A stretch of DNA of 64,000 nt from Pseudomonas delhiensis (GTDB lineage: Bacteria > Pseudomonadota > Gammaproteobacteria > Pseudomonadales > Pseudomonadaceae), in NCBI RefSeq assembly GCF_900187975.1, contig NZ_FZPC01000027.1:1-64000 (forward strand), written 5' to 3'. Both the position numbers and the translations under genes were made by a program. Of the stretch, positions 1 through 8,775 are shown in pieces. Below the pieces are notes generated by a model. It was given only the letters and a program-made list of their open reading frames with translations. It was not told where the DNA came from and did no database searches. The number at the start of each line of letters is the position of its first letter. Position 1 is the first letter of the stretch.

Positions 1-659
1 TCGATGCGGTTGCAGCCCTCCTCCACCGCGGCGATGGAGTTGGCCACGCCGAGGCTGAGGTTGTGGTGGGCGTGGATGCCGGTTTCGGTCTCGGGTTTCA
101 GGACGCTTTTCACGGCACGGAAGCGTGCACGGATGTCGTCCATGTTCATCGCCCCGCCGGAATCCACCACGTAGATGCAGGTGGCGCCGTAGCTCTCCAT
201 CAATTTCGCCTGCTGCGCGAGGCCTTCTGGCGTCTGCATGTGGCTCATCATCAGGAAGCCGACGGTATCCATGCCCAGCTCGCGGGCGTACTCGATGTGT
301 TGCCTGGAGACGTCCGCCTCGGTGCAATGCGTCGCCACGCGCACCACGCGGGCGCCGGCGTTGTAGGCGCTCTTCAGATCATGGATGGTGCCAATGCCCG
401 GCAGCAGCAGCGTGGCGATCTTCGCGTGCTTGACCACATCGGCCGCCGCTTCGATCCATTCCAGATCGGTGTGGGCGCCGAAGCCGTAGTTGAAGCTGGA
501 GCCTTGCAGGCCGTCGCCATGAGCCACTTCGATGGAATCCACCTTGGCGAGATCGAGGGCGCTGGCAATCGCCCGCACATCCTCCAGCGAATATTGGTGG
601 CGGATCGCATGCATGCCATCACGCAGGGTCACGTCGGAGATATAGAGTTTCTGGCTCAT
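1..659 (-). CDS. mhpE: 4-hydroxy-2-oxovalerate aldolase (partial, runs off left edge)
   Basis: The N-terminal 219 codons are visible; the C-terminus lies beyond position 1. The product cleaves 4-hydroxy-2-oxovalerate to pyruvate and acetaldehyde, the last carbon-cleavage step of the mhp pathway. It opens [20 protein letters not shown], where TLRDGMH is the DRE-TIM (HMGL-like) signature with the catalytic Arg-Asp pair, and [15 protein letters not shown] carries the metal-binding His-x-His. The ATG overlaps the mhpF stop by 4 bp (ATGA), as expected for the channelled aldolase-dehydrogenase complex. Third codon positions look less GC-rich than in mhpA-mhpD. Confidence 0.93.
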   Translation of the reverse strand, partial: MSQKLYISDVTLRDGMHAIRHQYSLEDVRAIASALDLAKVDSIEVAHGDGLQGSSFNYGFGAHTDLEWIEAAADVVKHAKIATLLLPGIGTIHDLKSAYNAGARVVRVATHCTEADVSRQHIEYARELGMDTVGFLMMSHMQTPEGLAQQAKLMESYGATCIYVVDSGGAMNMDDIRARFRAVKSVLKPETETGIHAHHNLSLGVANSIAAVEEGCNRI

Positions 660-1585
660 GCCGAGGCCCCCATTGCTTGCGCCATGCGCTCGGCGGTGGC
701 CAGCGCGGCGGAGGTCATGATGTCGAGGTTGCCGGCGTAGGCCGGCAGGTAGTGGGCGGCGCCTTCGACTTCGAGGAACACCGAGGTCTTCAGCCCGCTG
801 AAGCGGCCGTGACCGGGGATGTTCAGGTCGCGGGCCTCGTCGAACTGCACCTTCTGCTTCAGGCGGTAGCCGGGGACGTAGGCCTGCACGGCGGCGGCCA
901 TCTCTTCAATCGAGGCTTCCACCTTGGCCTGGTCGACCGATTCGCTGAGCACGTACACGGTGTCACGCATGATCAGCGGCGGCTCGGCCGGGTTCATGAT
1001 GATGATCGCCTTGCCCTTGGCCGCGCCGCCGATGACTTCGATGGCTTTCGACGTGGTCTCGGTGAATTCGTCGATATTGGCGCGGGTGCCGGGGCCGGCG
1101 GACTTGCTGGCGATGGAAGCGATGATCTCCGCGTAATGCACCTTGGCGACACGCGATACCGCCGCGACCATCGGAATGGTCGCCTGCCCACCGCAGGTCA
1201 CCATATTCACGTTCAACGCCTGCAGGTGCTGCTCCAGGTTGACCACCGGCACGCAATACGGACCGATTGCGGCCGGGGTCAGGTCGATCACGCGAAGACC
1301 GGGCTTGTGGCCCCGCAGGAACGCGTCGTTCTTCACATGGGCGCCGGCGGAGGTGGCATCGAAGACGAAGTCGATCTCGTCGAAGATCGGCAGGCGGGTC
1401 AGGCCTTCCACGCCTTCGTGGGTGGTGGCCACGCCCATTCGTGATGCGCGGGCCAGACCGTCGGAGGCCGGGTCGATACCGACCATGGCGGCCATTTCCA
1501 GGTGCTGCGCGTTGCGCAGGAGCTTGATCATCAGGTCGGTGCCGATGTTGCCGGAGCCGATGATGGCGACTTTGCGTTTGCTCAT
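656..1585 (-). CDS. mhpF: Acetaldehyde dehydrogenase (acylating)
   Basis: 309 aa. It converts acetaldehyde channelled from MhpE to acetyl-CoA using NAD+ and CoA. It begins [19 protein letters not shown], a GxGxxG-type Rossmann motif, and continues with the family-typical [14 protein letters not shown], whose Cys is the acyl-enzyme nucleophile, and [19 protein letters not shown]. The start was chosen by match to E. coli MhpF, which also begins MSKRK. An in-frame ATG six codons upstream (1603) overlaps the mhpD stop as ATGA and could be used instead. The C-terminus [14 protein letters not shown] is complete. Confidence 0.95.
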   Translation of the reverse strand: MSKRKVAIIGSGNIGTDLMIKLLRNAQHLEMAAMVGIDPASDGLARASRMGVATTHEGVEGLTRLPIFDEIDFVFDATSAGAHVKNDAFLRGHKPGLRVIDLTPAAIGPYCVPVVNLEQHLQALNVNMVTCGGQATIPMVAAVSRVAKVHYAEIIASIASKSAGPGTRANIDEFTETTSKAIEVIGGAAKGKAIIIMNPAEPPLIMRDTVYVLSESVDQAKVEASIEEMAAAVQAYVPGYRLKQKVQFDEARDLNIPGHGRFSGLKTSVFLEVEGAAHYLPAYAGNLDIMTSAALATAERMAQAMGASA

Positions 1586-1599
1586 GGTTTTCTCTCTGC

Positions 1600-2394
1600 T
1601 CATTCGGCGCTGAAGGTCACGCCGACGCGGCCCAGGCCGTCGATCTCGGCGTCGAAGCGGTCGCCCGCGGCCACCGCCACCATGGGCCCGAGGGCACCGG
1701 TGAGGACGATGTCGCCGGCCTTCAGCGGGTCGCCCAGGCGCGCCAGGGTGCGCGCCAGCCACACCGCCGCGTTGAGCGGGTGGCCCAGGCATTCGGCGCC
1801 GCTGCCGCTGGACACCAATTCGTCGTTGCGCGTCATGCGCATGGCCGCGCCGCGCAGGTCCAGGCCGTCGAGGCGGCGGGCCGGGCCGCCGAGCACGAAG
1901 CAGCCGCTGGAGGCGTTGTCGGCCACGGTGTCGGCGAAGCGGATGTTCCAGCCGGCGATGCGGCTGCCGACGATTTCCAGGGCCGGCAGCACCCAGCCGG
2001 TGGCATTGATGACGTCGGCGAAGGTGGTGTCGGCGCCGGGCAGGTCGCGCTCCAGCACCAGGGCGATCTCCGCCTCGATCTTCGGTTGCAGAACTTTCCC
2101 GAAGGGTACGGTTTCGTTGTCGCCATAGGCCATGTCGGCGAACAGCCCGCCGAAGTCCGGCTGGTCCACGCCCAGCTGGGCCTGCACCTTGGGGTTGGTC
2201 AGGCCGATCTTGCGGCCGACCAGGCGCCGGCCGGCGGCCAGGGCGTGGGCGACGTTGAGGCGCTGGATGGCGTAGGCGGCTTCGCCGTTCTCCGCGCCGA
2301 GGGTGTCACGCAACGGGGCAATGGCCTCGCCCTGCGTTTCCGCGCGGCGCAGGTCGGCGGCCAGGCGTTCGAGGGTCTCTTGGCTGATGGTCAT
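1600..2394 (-). CDS. mhpD: 2-keto-4-pentenoate hydratase
   Basis: 264 aa. It adds water to 2-hydroxypenta-2,4-dienoate to give 4-hydroxy-2-oxovalerate, the substrate of MhpE. It is a member of the fumarylacetoacetate hydrolase superfamily. Visible motifs are [23 protein letters not shown] near residues 65-85, the metal-ligand-bearing [14 protein letters not shown] near residue 110, and [15 protein letters not shown] near residues 225-240. The start ATG follows the mhpC stop by 14 bp. The gene sits in the expected catabolic order between the C-C hydrolase and the acylating dehydrogenase. Confidence 0.93.
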   Translation of the reverse strand: MTISQETLERLAADLRRAETQGEAIAPLRDTLGAENGEAAYAIQRLNVAHALAAGRRLVGRKIGLTNPKVQAQLGVDQPDFGGLFADMAYGDNETVPFGKVLQPKIEAEIALVLERDLPGADTTFADVINATGWVLPALEIVGSRIAGWNIRFADTVADNASSGCFVLGGPARRLDGLDLRGAAMRMTRNDELVSSGSGAECLGHPLNAAVWLARTLARLGDPLKAGDIVLTGALGPMVAVAAGDRFDAEIDGLGRVGVTFSAE

Positions 2395-2408
2395 GGGGCA
2401 CCTCGGGT

Positions 2409-3269
2409 TCAGTGCTGGAGGAAGTCCAGCACCAGGCGGTTGAAGGGTTCGGCGTGTTCCCACTGGGCCCAGTGGCCGCAATTGTTGAACACGTGCAGCG
2501 TGGCATCGGGGATGCCGGCGAGCAGGCGCAGGCCGGCGTCCATGGGCACGAAGCGGTCGTTGCGGCCCCAGACGATCAGGGTCTTCGCCTGGATCTCGTG
2601 CAGGCGCGGGCCGAAGTCGGGGAACTGCTTGGGGTTGGCGGCGAGGCTTTCGACGAAGTTGTCCAGGTGCTCGCGGCGGCTGAGCATGTTGTCCAGGCGC
2701 ACCTGGAACAGTTCCTCGGTGAGGTCGCTGGGGTCGAAGACGAAGACGTTCATCATCCGCTTCAGGTTGTCGATGGTCGGCTCGCGGTACAGGCCGTTGA
2801 GCAGCTTGATGCCCTCGGTGGGCATCGGCACGAAGGGGCTGGCGCCGCCGGTGCCGCCGCCCATGAGTACCAGCTTGCCGACGCGCTGCGGGTTGGCCAG
2901 GGCGAAGGCCACGGCGCTGTGGGCACCCATGGAGTTGCCGAGCAGGTGCACGCGCTCCAGCCCCAGCACGTCGAGCAGGCCCTTGAGCGCCGTGGCGTTG
3001 AGGTCCGAGCGCGAGCCGCGGCAGACGATGGGGTCGCTTTTGCTCCAGCCGGGGCAGTCCATCAGCACCACGCGGTAGCCGGCGGCCAGCAGCGGCTCGA
3101 GGTTGCGGCTGAAGTTGGCCCAGCCACTGGCGCCAGGGCCGGAGCCGTGGAGCATCACCACGGTCTCGGCGCCCTCGCCCAGGTCGTTGTAGTGCAGCTG
3201 CAGGTCCAGGTCGCCTTCGCGGATGCGGGCGAAGCGGCTGCTGGCGGCTTCGCTGATGTCGATGGTCAT
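2409..3269 (-). CDS. mhpC: 2-hydroxy-6-oxonona-2,4-dienedioate hydrolase (meta-cleavage C-C hydrolase)
   Basis: 286 aa alpha/beta hydrolase. It cleaves the ring-fission product of MhpB to 2-hydroxypentadienoate plus succinate or fumarate. The oxyanion segment is [15 protein letters not shown], the nucleophile elbow is [12 protein letters not shown], the acid is in GRNDRFVP, and the catalytic His is in [19 protein letters not shown] and GNSMG are diagnostic for meta-cleavage-product hydrolases rather than generic esterases. It lies between mhpB (16-bp gap) and mhpD (14-bp gap) in one operon. Confidence 0.95.
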   Translation of the reverse strand: MTIDISEAASSRFARIREGDLDLQLHYNDLGEGAETVVMLHGSGPGASGWANFSRNLEPLLAAGYRVVLMDCPGWSKSDPIVCRGSRSDLNATALKGLLDVLGLERVHLLGNSMGAHSAVAFALANPQRVGKLVLMGGGTGGASPFVPMPTEGIKLLNGLYREPTIDNLKRMMNVFVFDPSDLTEELFQVRLDNMLSRREHLDNFVESLAANPKQFPDFGPRLHEIQAKTLIVWGRNDRFVPMDAGLRLLAGIPDATLHVFNNCGHWAQWEHAEPFNRLVLDFLQH

Positions 3270-3285
3270 GGGCAGGTCCTCCGGG

Positions 3286-4230
3286 TCAGGTAAGGGAGTG
3301 GGCGGACAGCGAGCCGAAGCCGGCGATCCATTCGGGGATCGGCCGGTAGTAGCGCTCGCGGGCCTGGTAGGGGCCGAAGGCGGACAAGGCGGCGAAGGCG
3401 GCCACCCAGGTCTTCACCTCGTGGGTGGACTTGCCGGCCAGGGCCGACAGCGCGGCGTTGCCCAGGCCATCCAGCTCGGCGAAGCGCCGCTGCTCCAGCA
3501 GGTCGAGGAAGTGGTTGTCCCACTCGGGGTTCAGTGGGTGCAGCGAATTCGGGTCGGCGACGAAGCCCTCGGCGGCGCTGATCACCCGCTGCTGGCGGGC
3601 CTGGCGCTCGTCCGCCGGCAAATCGCGGCCGCTGCCCATCAGGCGGTCGGCCATGCGCGCGTCGACCCTGGCCAGCTCCGGCACCGGCGGCTGGTGCGAC
3701 AGCCCGCCGGAACCGAGGAACAGCACGCGTTTGCCAGTGGAGCGGGCGAAACGGCCGATGGCCTCGCCGAGCAGCCGGGCGCGCTGGAAGCCCGGTAGCG
3801 GCACCGCCACGCCGTTGATGAACACCGGGATCGCCGGCTTCTCGGCTAGGCCGCCGAGCAACAGCTCCAGAGGCTGGGCGAAGCCGTGGTCGACCTGCAT
3901 GCGGTAGGACACCGCGGCATCCACCCCCGCCTCCAGCACCGCCGCGGCGCAGGCCTCGGCGGTTGCGCGGGGCACGTCCAGCGGCCCGGCCAGGCTGTGG
4001 AAGTCGCCGATGGCGTGGGCGGCCATGCCGATGCAGAAGGACGGCATCACGTCATAGAAGAAGCCGTTGTAGTGGTCCGGGGCGAACAGGAACACCAGCT
4101 GCGGGTCGAAGGCGGCGATGCGCGCGCGGGCGGCGGCGATCACCTCGTCCACCTCGGCCAGCACCTCGGCGGCCGGGTCGACGTAGCCCACCAGCGGGGT
4201 GTGCGACAGGCAATGCAGGTAGGCGCTCAT
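3286..4230 (-). CDS. mhpB: 3-(2,3-dihydroxyphenyl)propionate 1,2-dioxygenase
   Basis: 314 aa class III extradiol (LigB-fold) Fe(II) dioxygenase. It opens the catechol ring of 2,3-dihydroxyphenylpropionate. The N-terminus [19 protein letters not shown] is typical of MhpB. Expected active-site histidines are seen in [28 protein letters not shown] and [14 protein letters not shown], the last two matching the acid/base His pair known from E. coli MhpB. The ATG lies one base after the mhpA stop, so the two oxygenases are probably translationally coupled. Confidence 0.95.
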   Translation of the reverse strand: MSAYLHCLSHTPLVGYVDPAAEVLAEVDEVIAAARARIAAFDPQLVFLFAPDHYNGFFYDVMPSFCIGMAAHAIGDFHSLAGPLDVPRATAEACAAAVLEAGVDAAVSYRMQVDHGFAQPLELLLGGLAEKPAIPVFINGVAVPLPGFQRARLLGEAIGRFARSTGKRVLFLGSGGLSHQPPVPELARVDARMADRLMGSGRDLPADERQARQQRVISAAEGFVADPNSLHPLNPEWDNHFLDLLEQRRFAELDGLGNAALSALAGKSTHEVKTWVAAFAALSAFGPYQARERYYRPIPEWIAGFGSLSAHSLT

Positions 4231-4231
4231 C

Positions 4232-5896
4232 TCAGGCTACCCTGGACGCCAGCGGCGCCTGCTGCCGGGCCTGGGGGATGGCGGCCAGCGCGCGCAGCAG
4301 CTGGTCGCCGACCTGGCCGAGGGTCTGCGGGATGGCCACCCCGGCGACGAAGCGGTCCGGGCGCAGCAGCACGATGGAGGCCGGGTAGCGGCCGAACCAC
4401 TCCTTCAGGCGGCCACTGCTGTCGCCGACGCGGATCACGCCTTCGGGCACCTTGCATCCGGCCTTGAGCTGTACGTCCGGCAACACCTGGATGAAGCGCG
4501 TGCCCAGCGCGCGCCAGGCCTCGACCTGGGCGCTGGAGAGCCCCCAGAGCGGGTCGCTGCCCCAGGCGATGATGGCGAAGCTGCTGCCGATCACATCGTC
4601 CAGCAGCACAGTGTCGCCGGCCTCGGTACGCACCTTCGGCTGGATGAACATGCGCCCCACCGGCGAGGCCTTGCCGCCCTGCTCCGCCACCAGCGCGCCC
4701 TTGGCGTACCGCGGCATCGGCTTGAAGCGCATCTCCAGGAAGTAGCGCTTCACCGGCGGCAGGTAGTTGAGCAGCCAGGAGATGCCGTCGCGCAGCGCAC
4801 CCTGCCAGCGCCTGGGCGGCGCCAGCACGTGTCCGGCGAGCACCGAGAGGTCGATCATCGCCTTGGCGTGGTCGCGGCGTTCCTGTTCGTAGGTGTCCAG
4901 CAGCGCCTCGCCGGCCAGGCCCTTGACCACCAGGGCCAGCTTCCAGGCCAGGTTGCTGGCGTCGCGCATGCCGCTGTTGTAACCCTGGCCCTGCCACACC
5001 GGCATGATGTGCGCGGCGTCGCCGGCGAGCAGCACGCGCTTGACGCGGAACTGCCCGGCCAGGCGCGCGTTGTGGGTGTAGACGCGCCTGCGGATCAGCT
5101 CGACGCGGTCCGGGTCGGGCAGCACCTTGGCCAGCAGCTGGCGCAGGTTTTCCGGCTTGCCCAGCTCTTCCTCGGTCTCGCCGGGCATCACCATGAACTC
5201 GAAGCGGCGCACGCCGTGGGGCAGCGCGGCGGAGACGTAGGGCCGCACCGGGTCGCAGCAGAGGTAGACGTTGGGGGTGCCCAGCGGGTCGTTGGCGACG
5301 TCGATGACGATCCACTGGTTGGGCGCGGTCTTGCCTTCGAAGGACACGCCCAGGGTGCGCCGCACCAGGCTGTTGCCGCCGTCGCAGGCCACCAGGTAGC
5401 GGGCGCGCACGGTTTCCATGCGGTCCTGCGGGGCGTTCAGGCGCAGGCTGACGCCCTCCTCGTCCTGCTGGAACTCCACCAGATCGCGGGAGAACAGCGT
5501 CTTCACGTTGGCGAAGCGCGCCAAGCCGCGGTGGAGCACGGCGTCCACCTGCGGCTGGATGAAGGCGTTGCGCCGCGACCAGCCGAACTCGTCGGTCATC
5601 GGCTGGATGTCGGCGAAGCAGCGGCCCCCGGGGGTCAGGAAGCGCATCGCGTGCCAGGGCGTGGTGTGCGGCAGCACCTCGTCGACCAGGCCGATGGCCT
5701 GCACGGTACGCAGCGACTCGTCGTCGATGCCGATGGCGCGCGGGTAGTCGATCAGCTGGTCGAGCTTCTCGATCTGCAGCACCTGTACCCCGACCTGGCC
5801 GAGGTAGTTGGCGATGGCCAGGCCCACGGGGCCGGCGCCGAGCACCACCACGTCGGCGGTGTAGTCGGGGCTGTGAACGGGACTATTGGTGGTCAT
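4232..5896 (-). CDS. mhpA: 3-(3-hydroxyphenyl)propionate hydroxylase (bifunctional FAD monooxygenase)
   Basis: 554 aa FAD/NAD(P)H aromatic hydroxylase. It converts 3-(3-hydroxyphenyl)propionate to the 2,3-diol and begins the pathway. The FAD dinucleotide motif [18 protein letters not shown] is near residue 15, the mid-protein DG motif is [12 protein letters not shown], and the second FAD motif is [20 protein letters not shown] with the typical [12 protein letters not shown]. The start MTTNSP gives a normal MhpA length. It is the first gene of the operon and follows a leader of about 290 nt that contains a 32-nt stem-loop region just upstream of the start. Confidence 0.95.
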   Translation of the reverse strand: MTTNSPVHSPDYTADVVVLGAGPVGLAIANYLGQVGVQVLQIEKLDQLIDYPRAIGIDDESLRTVQAIGLVDEVLPHTTPWHAMRFLTPGGRCFADIQPMTDEFGWSRRNAFIQPQVDAVLHRGLARFANVKTLFSRDLVEFQQDEEGVSLRLNAPQDRMETVRARYLVACDGGNSLVRRTLGVSFEGKTAPNQWIVIDVANDPLGTPNVYLCCDPVRPYVSAALPHGVRRFEFMVMPGETEEELGKPENLRQLLAKVLPDPDRVELIRRRVYTHNARLAGQFRVKRVLLAGDAAHIMPVWQGQGYNSGMRDASNLAWKLALVVKGLAGEALLDTYEQERRDHAKAMIDLSVLAGHVLAPPRRWQGALRDGISWLLNYLPPVKRYFLEMRFKPMPRYAKGALVAEQGGKASPVGRMFIQPKVRTEAGDTVLLDDVIGSSFAIIAWGSDPLWGLSSAQVEAWRALGTRFIQVLPDVQLKAGCKVPEGVIRVGDSSGRLKEWFGRYPASIVLLRPDRFVAGVAIPQTLGQVGDQLLRALAAIPQARQQAPLASRVA

Positions 5897-5925
5897 TGTC
5901 GTGTCCTCGGCACTGCCCGGCGACC

Positions 5926-5957
5926 GGCCCCGGAAGAATCTCGGGCAAGCCGGGGCC
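5926..5957 (-). other. Stem-loop in the mhpA leader
   Basis: An 8-bp perfect inverted repeat, GGCCCCGG and CCGGGGCC, is separated by 16 nt and ends about 30 nt upstream of the mhpA start codon in the predicted mRNA leader. No T-run follows on the transcribed strand, so it does not look like a plain terminator. A role in mRNA stability or translation is possible but unproven. Confidence 0.35.
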
Positions 5958-6011
5958 GTCCCCACGCACGGGGCGCAAGGTGGTCGCTGGGGCTGTTCGG
6001 GTGGTTCGGTT

Positions 6012-6155
6012 CTAGCGGATGCTCGCCACGCCTCTGGACGAAGACGCGGGAGCGGACGGGAAGGACGCCACCGGCGCGAGGCTCGGCGAGGTCCGGAAGG
6101 CGGCCGTCAGGCGCGGCCGCTCGGAAGCGGATGCAGGCAGGTACGCATGGCTCAT
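6012..6155 (-). CDS. Possible 47-aa leader ORF upstream of mhpA
   Basis: A 47-codon frame begins [16 protein letters not shown] and ends [10 protein letters not shown]. It lies between the predicted mhpA promoter and the mhpA gene. AGGGG sits 8-9 nt upstream of the ATG, an acceptable ribosome-binding site. I recognise no family; the sequence is Ser/Ala/Pro-rich and could simply be GC-rich leader RNA. It is listed because of its position inside the transcript. Confidence 0.25.
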   Translation of the reverse strand: MSHAYLPASASERPRLTAAFRTSPSLAPVASFPSAPASSSRGVASIR

Positions 6156-6195
6156 GGCTCTATCCCCTGGAAGGGCGTTTATCGTTGTTGCGGCG

Positions 6196-6225
6196 AGTAT
6201 AGGAACGGCCAATTCTGTCCTACAA
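6196..6225 (-). promoter_or_regulatory. Predicted mhpA promoter
   Basis: On the minus strand a -10-like TATACT (6196-6201) and a -35-like TTGTAG (6220-6225) are separated by 18 bp, giving a start near 6189. The MhpR-type palindrome would then be centred near -61, close to the roughly -58 position known for the E. coli mhpA promoter. The poor -35 fits an activator-dependent promoter. Confidence 0.5.
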
Positions 6226-6241
6226 TGAAAAACAGTCTCCC

Positions 6242-6258
6242 TGTGCACCTAGTGCACA
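6242..6258. promoter_or_regulatory. MhpR operator
   Basis: TGTGCACCTAGTGCACA is a perfect 7-bp inverted repeat around CTA. The 17-bp E. coli MhpR operator is known as GGTGCACCTGGTGCACA, so 15 of 17 positions agree. It lies 22 bp before the mhpR start codon and about 60 bp upstream of the predicted mhpA transcription start, so MhpR bound here could activate mhpA and repress its own gene. Confidence 0.8.
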
Positions 6259-6280
6259 TCATTGTTTTAAAAGAATTTTA

Positions 6281-7084
6281 ATGAATAAAGACCGGGATTC
6301 GGACTACAAGACGGTGCGCGGCCTGAGCCGCGGCCTGGCCCTGCTGAACGCCCTGAACCGCCTCGACGGCGGCGCCAGCCCGACGCGCCTGGCCGAACTC
6401 ACCGGCCTGCACCGCACCACCGTGCGGCGCCTGCTGGAAACCCTGCAGGACGAGGGCTACGTGCGCCGCAGCGAATCCGACGACAGCTTCCGCCTGAGCA
6501 TGAAGGTGCGCGAGCTGAGCGAGGGCTTCCGCGACGAGCAGTGGATCTCCGCCCTCGCCGCGCCGTTGCTGGCGGACCTGCTGCAGGAGGTGGTGTGGCC
6601 GACCGACATCTGTACCCTGGACGTGGACGCCATGGTGGTGCGCGAGACCACCCACCGCTTCAGCCGCCTGTCCTTCCACCGCTCCATGGTCGGCCGCCGC
6701 CTGCCGCTGCTGCAGACCGCCACCGGCCTGGCCTACCTGGCCTTCTGCGAAGACGCCGAGCGCGAGCAGATCCTCGCCCTGCTGGCCCGCCGCGATGAAC
6801 CCGAGTATCGCCTGGCGCGCGATCCGCTGGCGCTGGACAACCTGCTGCGCAAGATCCGCCACCGCGGCTATGGCGAGAACTTCATGGCCTGGAACCAGGA
6901 GGAGAAGATCGCCTCCATCGCCATTCCGCTACACACCGGCGAACGCCTGATCGGCTGCCTGAACCTGGTCTACGTGGCCAAGGCGATGAGCATCGAGCAG
7001 GCGGCCGAGCGGTATCTGCCGGCATTGCGGCGCACGGCGGCGAAGATCAGCGAGCGGATGCTGGAGGGTGATGCGTTGGCTTAG
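6281..7084 (+). CDS. mhpR: IclR-family transcriptional activator of mhp
   Basis: 267 aa. The N-terminal winged helix-turn-helix contains RGLSRGLALLNALN and LAELTGLHRTTVRRLLETLQDEGYV (residues about 14-60). A C-terminal IclR effector domain contains MVGRRLPLLQTATGLAYLAF and a glycine-rich end (LHTGERLIGCLNLVYVAK). Divergent orientation to mhpA and the palindrome between them identify it as MhpR, which responds to hydroxyphenylpropionates in E. coli. The TAG stop codon is formed by the first bases of a REP-like TAGGAGCGG sequence. Confidence 0.92.
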   Translation: MNKDRDSDYKTVRGLSRGLALLNALNRLDGGASPTRLAELTGLHRTTVRRLLETLQDEGYVRRSESDDSFRLSMKVRELSEGFRDEQWISALAAPLLADLLQEVVWPTDICTLDVDAMVVRETTHRFSRLSFHRSMVGRRLPLLQTATGLAYLAFCEDAEREQILALLARRDEPEYRLARDPLALDNLLRKIRHRGYGENFMAWNQEEKIASIAIPLHTGERLIGCLNLVYVAKAMSIEQAAERYLPALRRTAAKISERMLEGDALA

Positions 7085-7151
7085 GAGCGGGGTTGCTCGC
7101 GGACCTCTGTCCAGTTGGTGTGGTGCGGAACCGCGAAGCTCCCGGGCTCCC

Positions 7152-7375
7152 CGTAGGGCGCATAACGCCTACGGATGGCTCCGTGAGCGCGGGAAGCTCG
7201 ACGTCAACCTGTAGGAGCGGGCCCTGCCCGCGATCGCGCGCAGGGCGCGCTCCTGCAAGGGGCGCGGCGCTAACCGTAGGAGCGGACTCCGTCCGCGATT
7301 GGGTTCACCGACCACGCCGGACGCCCCGGTGGCACGGATGGCGGCGGATAACCGCGAACGGTTATGCGCCCTACG
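7152..7375. repeat. Asymmetric GTAGGGCG element, interrupted by REP units
   Basis: The left end (7152-7174) carries CGTAGGGCGCATAACGCC and the right end (7344-7375) carries GCGGATAACCGCGAACGGTT followed by GCGCCCTACG. These are the two unlike ends of the element family also seen near 8.7, 46.1 and 59.8 kb. Between them sit two REP-type sequences, at 7211-7257 and 7276-7300. With 7085-7108 (a lone TAGGAGCGGGGTTGCTCGCGG) these fill most of the 320-bp gap between the convergent mhpR and MFS genes. I see no gene there. Confidence 0.7.
7211..7257. repeat. REP element (GGGC/GCGC asymmetric palindrome)
   Basis: GTAGGAGCGGGCCCTGCCCG is followed by CGATCG and CGCAGGGCGCGCTCCTGC. One arm carries GGGCCCTGCCC and the other GCGCAGGGCGCGC, the same pairing as in three other copies in this window. 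Confidence 0.75.
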
Positions 7376-7404
7376 GTCGGGCGCGTGCGTAGATTGAGGT
7401 CCGC

Positions 7405-8535
7405 TCAGCGCCGCCAGGCACACCCCAGCGCGCTCAGCGCCAGCACCGCCGCGGCCCCGGCGTAGGCCCAGAACGCCGGCACCACCGGCAGCAGCACGCC
7501 GGCCAGCATGGGCCCCAGGCCCGCGCCTATGTCGCGCCAGACGGCGTTGCCGGCCAGGGCCTGGATGCGGTTCTGCGGGTTGCGCTGGGCCACCAGGGTC
7601 ATCACCAGCGGCAGCTGCAGGGCGCGCAGCAGCAAGACCAGGAAGGCGCCGACGAACAGCCAGTGGCTGCCGAAGATCAGCAGCGCCAGCGAGGTCGCCA
7701 GGGACAGCGTCACCAGCATGCGCAGCGCGCCGAAATGGTCGGCCAGGCGCCCGCCGAAGGGGCTGAAGAGCATCTCGCTGAGGTAGCGCACCGCCATCAG
7801 GATGCCCGCCACCAGCACGCCGGTGCCGCCCAGGTGGCTTTCCGCGTAGAGCGACAGGCCGAAGATGAACAGGCCGTCGAGGGTCACGCCCTCGACGAAG
7901 GACCAGGTGGCGATGCTGTCCGGCAGGCGCAGGCGGCGCCCGGTCGGGGTCGGCAGGTCGTGGCCCTGGCTGGGCAGCGAGCGGGCGCGCCACAGGCCCA
8001 GCAGCGCGCTGGCGAAGAGCACGAAGAACACGCTGCGCGGCCCCCAGGCCTGGGCCATCAGCGCCGCCAGCGGCAGGGCCAGCATCGGCCCGATGGAGAT
8101 GGTCGCCCGCGAGCGCCCGGCGCGGCGCGCGGCGCCCTGGGCCTCGGCGGTGGCCAGGGTCTGGGTGCTGAGGTTGAAGCTGGCGTAGCTCAGGCCCCAC
8201 ATCAGGCGCAGCACCAGCAACGCGGCGACGCCGGAGAGCGTTGCATAACCCAGCGCGCACAGCGCCGAGGCCAGCGCCGCCAGGCTGCAGATGGCGCGGT
8301 CGCCGTGGCGGGCGTAGAAGCGCACCACCCAGCCGTAGCCGACGATGCGCACCAGGCGGTTGGCCGCCAGCAGGATGCCCGCCTGGGCCAGGCTGACGCC
8401 GAAGTCGGCGGCGTACATCGGCAACAGCAGGTAGAGCACCACGTCGCCGGGCAGGCACAGGCCGAGCACCTGCGCGGCGCGGCGGGAATCGTTATCGGCG
8501 CGGCGCAGGCGTGGCTGCGCCAGGTCTGACGACAT
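7405..8535 (-). CDS. MFS transporter
   Basis: 376 aa, with about 12 hydrophobic segments. Examples are VLGLCLPGDVVLYLLLPMYA near the N-terminus and paired helices around FFVLFASALLGLW and WLFVGAFLVLLLRA. An MFS loop-type motif GGRLADHFGALR is seen near residue 255. The start ATG has a strong GGGAGG ribosome-binding site 5 bp upstream. The substrate is unknown. It follows the ketopantoate-reductase-like gene on the same strand, but a repeat element lies between, so co-transcription is uncertain. Confidence 0.75.
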   Translation of the reverse strand: MSSDLAQPRLRRADNDSRRAAQVLGLCLPGDVVLYLLLPMYAADFGVSLAQAGILLAANRLVRIVGYGWVVRFYARHGDRAICSLAALASALCALGYATLSGVAALLVLRLMWGLSYASFNLSTQTLATAEAQGAARRAGRSRATISIGPMLALPLAALMAQAWGPRSVFFVLFASALLGLWRARSLPSQGHDLPTPTGRRLRLPDSIATWSFVEGVTLDGLFIFGLSLYAESHLGGTGVLVAGILMAVRYLSEMLFSPFGGRLADHFGALRMLVTLSLATSLALLIFGSHWLFVGAFLVLLLRALQLPLVMTLVAQRNPQNRIQALAGNAVWRDIGAGLGPMLAGVLLPVVPAFWAYAGAAAVLALSALGCAWRR

Positions 8536-8648
8536 GGTCCCTCCCGGACGACAAGGCAAGCGCGCACCTTACCCGATGTGCGCCCGCCTGCCGAGCGGGA
8601 AGTGCCAGGCCCGGCCGGCAGGGGGCGGGGAAATAGCCGGCGGCAAAC

Positions 8649-8767
8649 CGTAGGGCGCATAACGCCTCCGGCGTTATCCGCCGATCCGCGGCCGCACGGC
8701 ATCGCCAGGCCCGAAGATCGGCACTGGCGCAGGCGGCGGATAACCGTGAATGGTTATTGCCCTACGG
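8649..8767. repeat. Asymmetric GTAGGGCG element
   Basis: The left end is CGTAGGGCGCATAACGCC with inner palindrome AACGCCTCCGGCGTT. The right end is GCGGATAACCGTGAATGGTT then GCCCTACGG. The 119-bp element lies between two minus-strand genes. It has one AACGCC-type and one AACCG-type hairpin, in the orientation opposite to the copies at 46072 and 59705. Confidence 0.75.
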
Positions 8768-8775
8768 CGCGGTGC

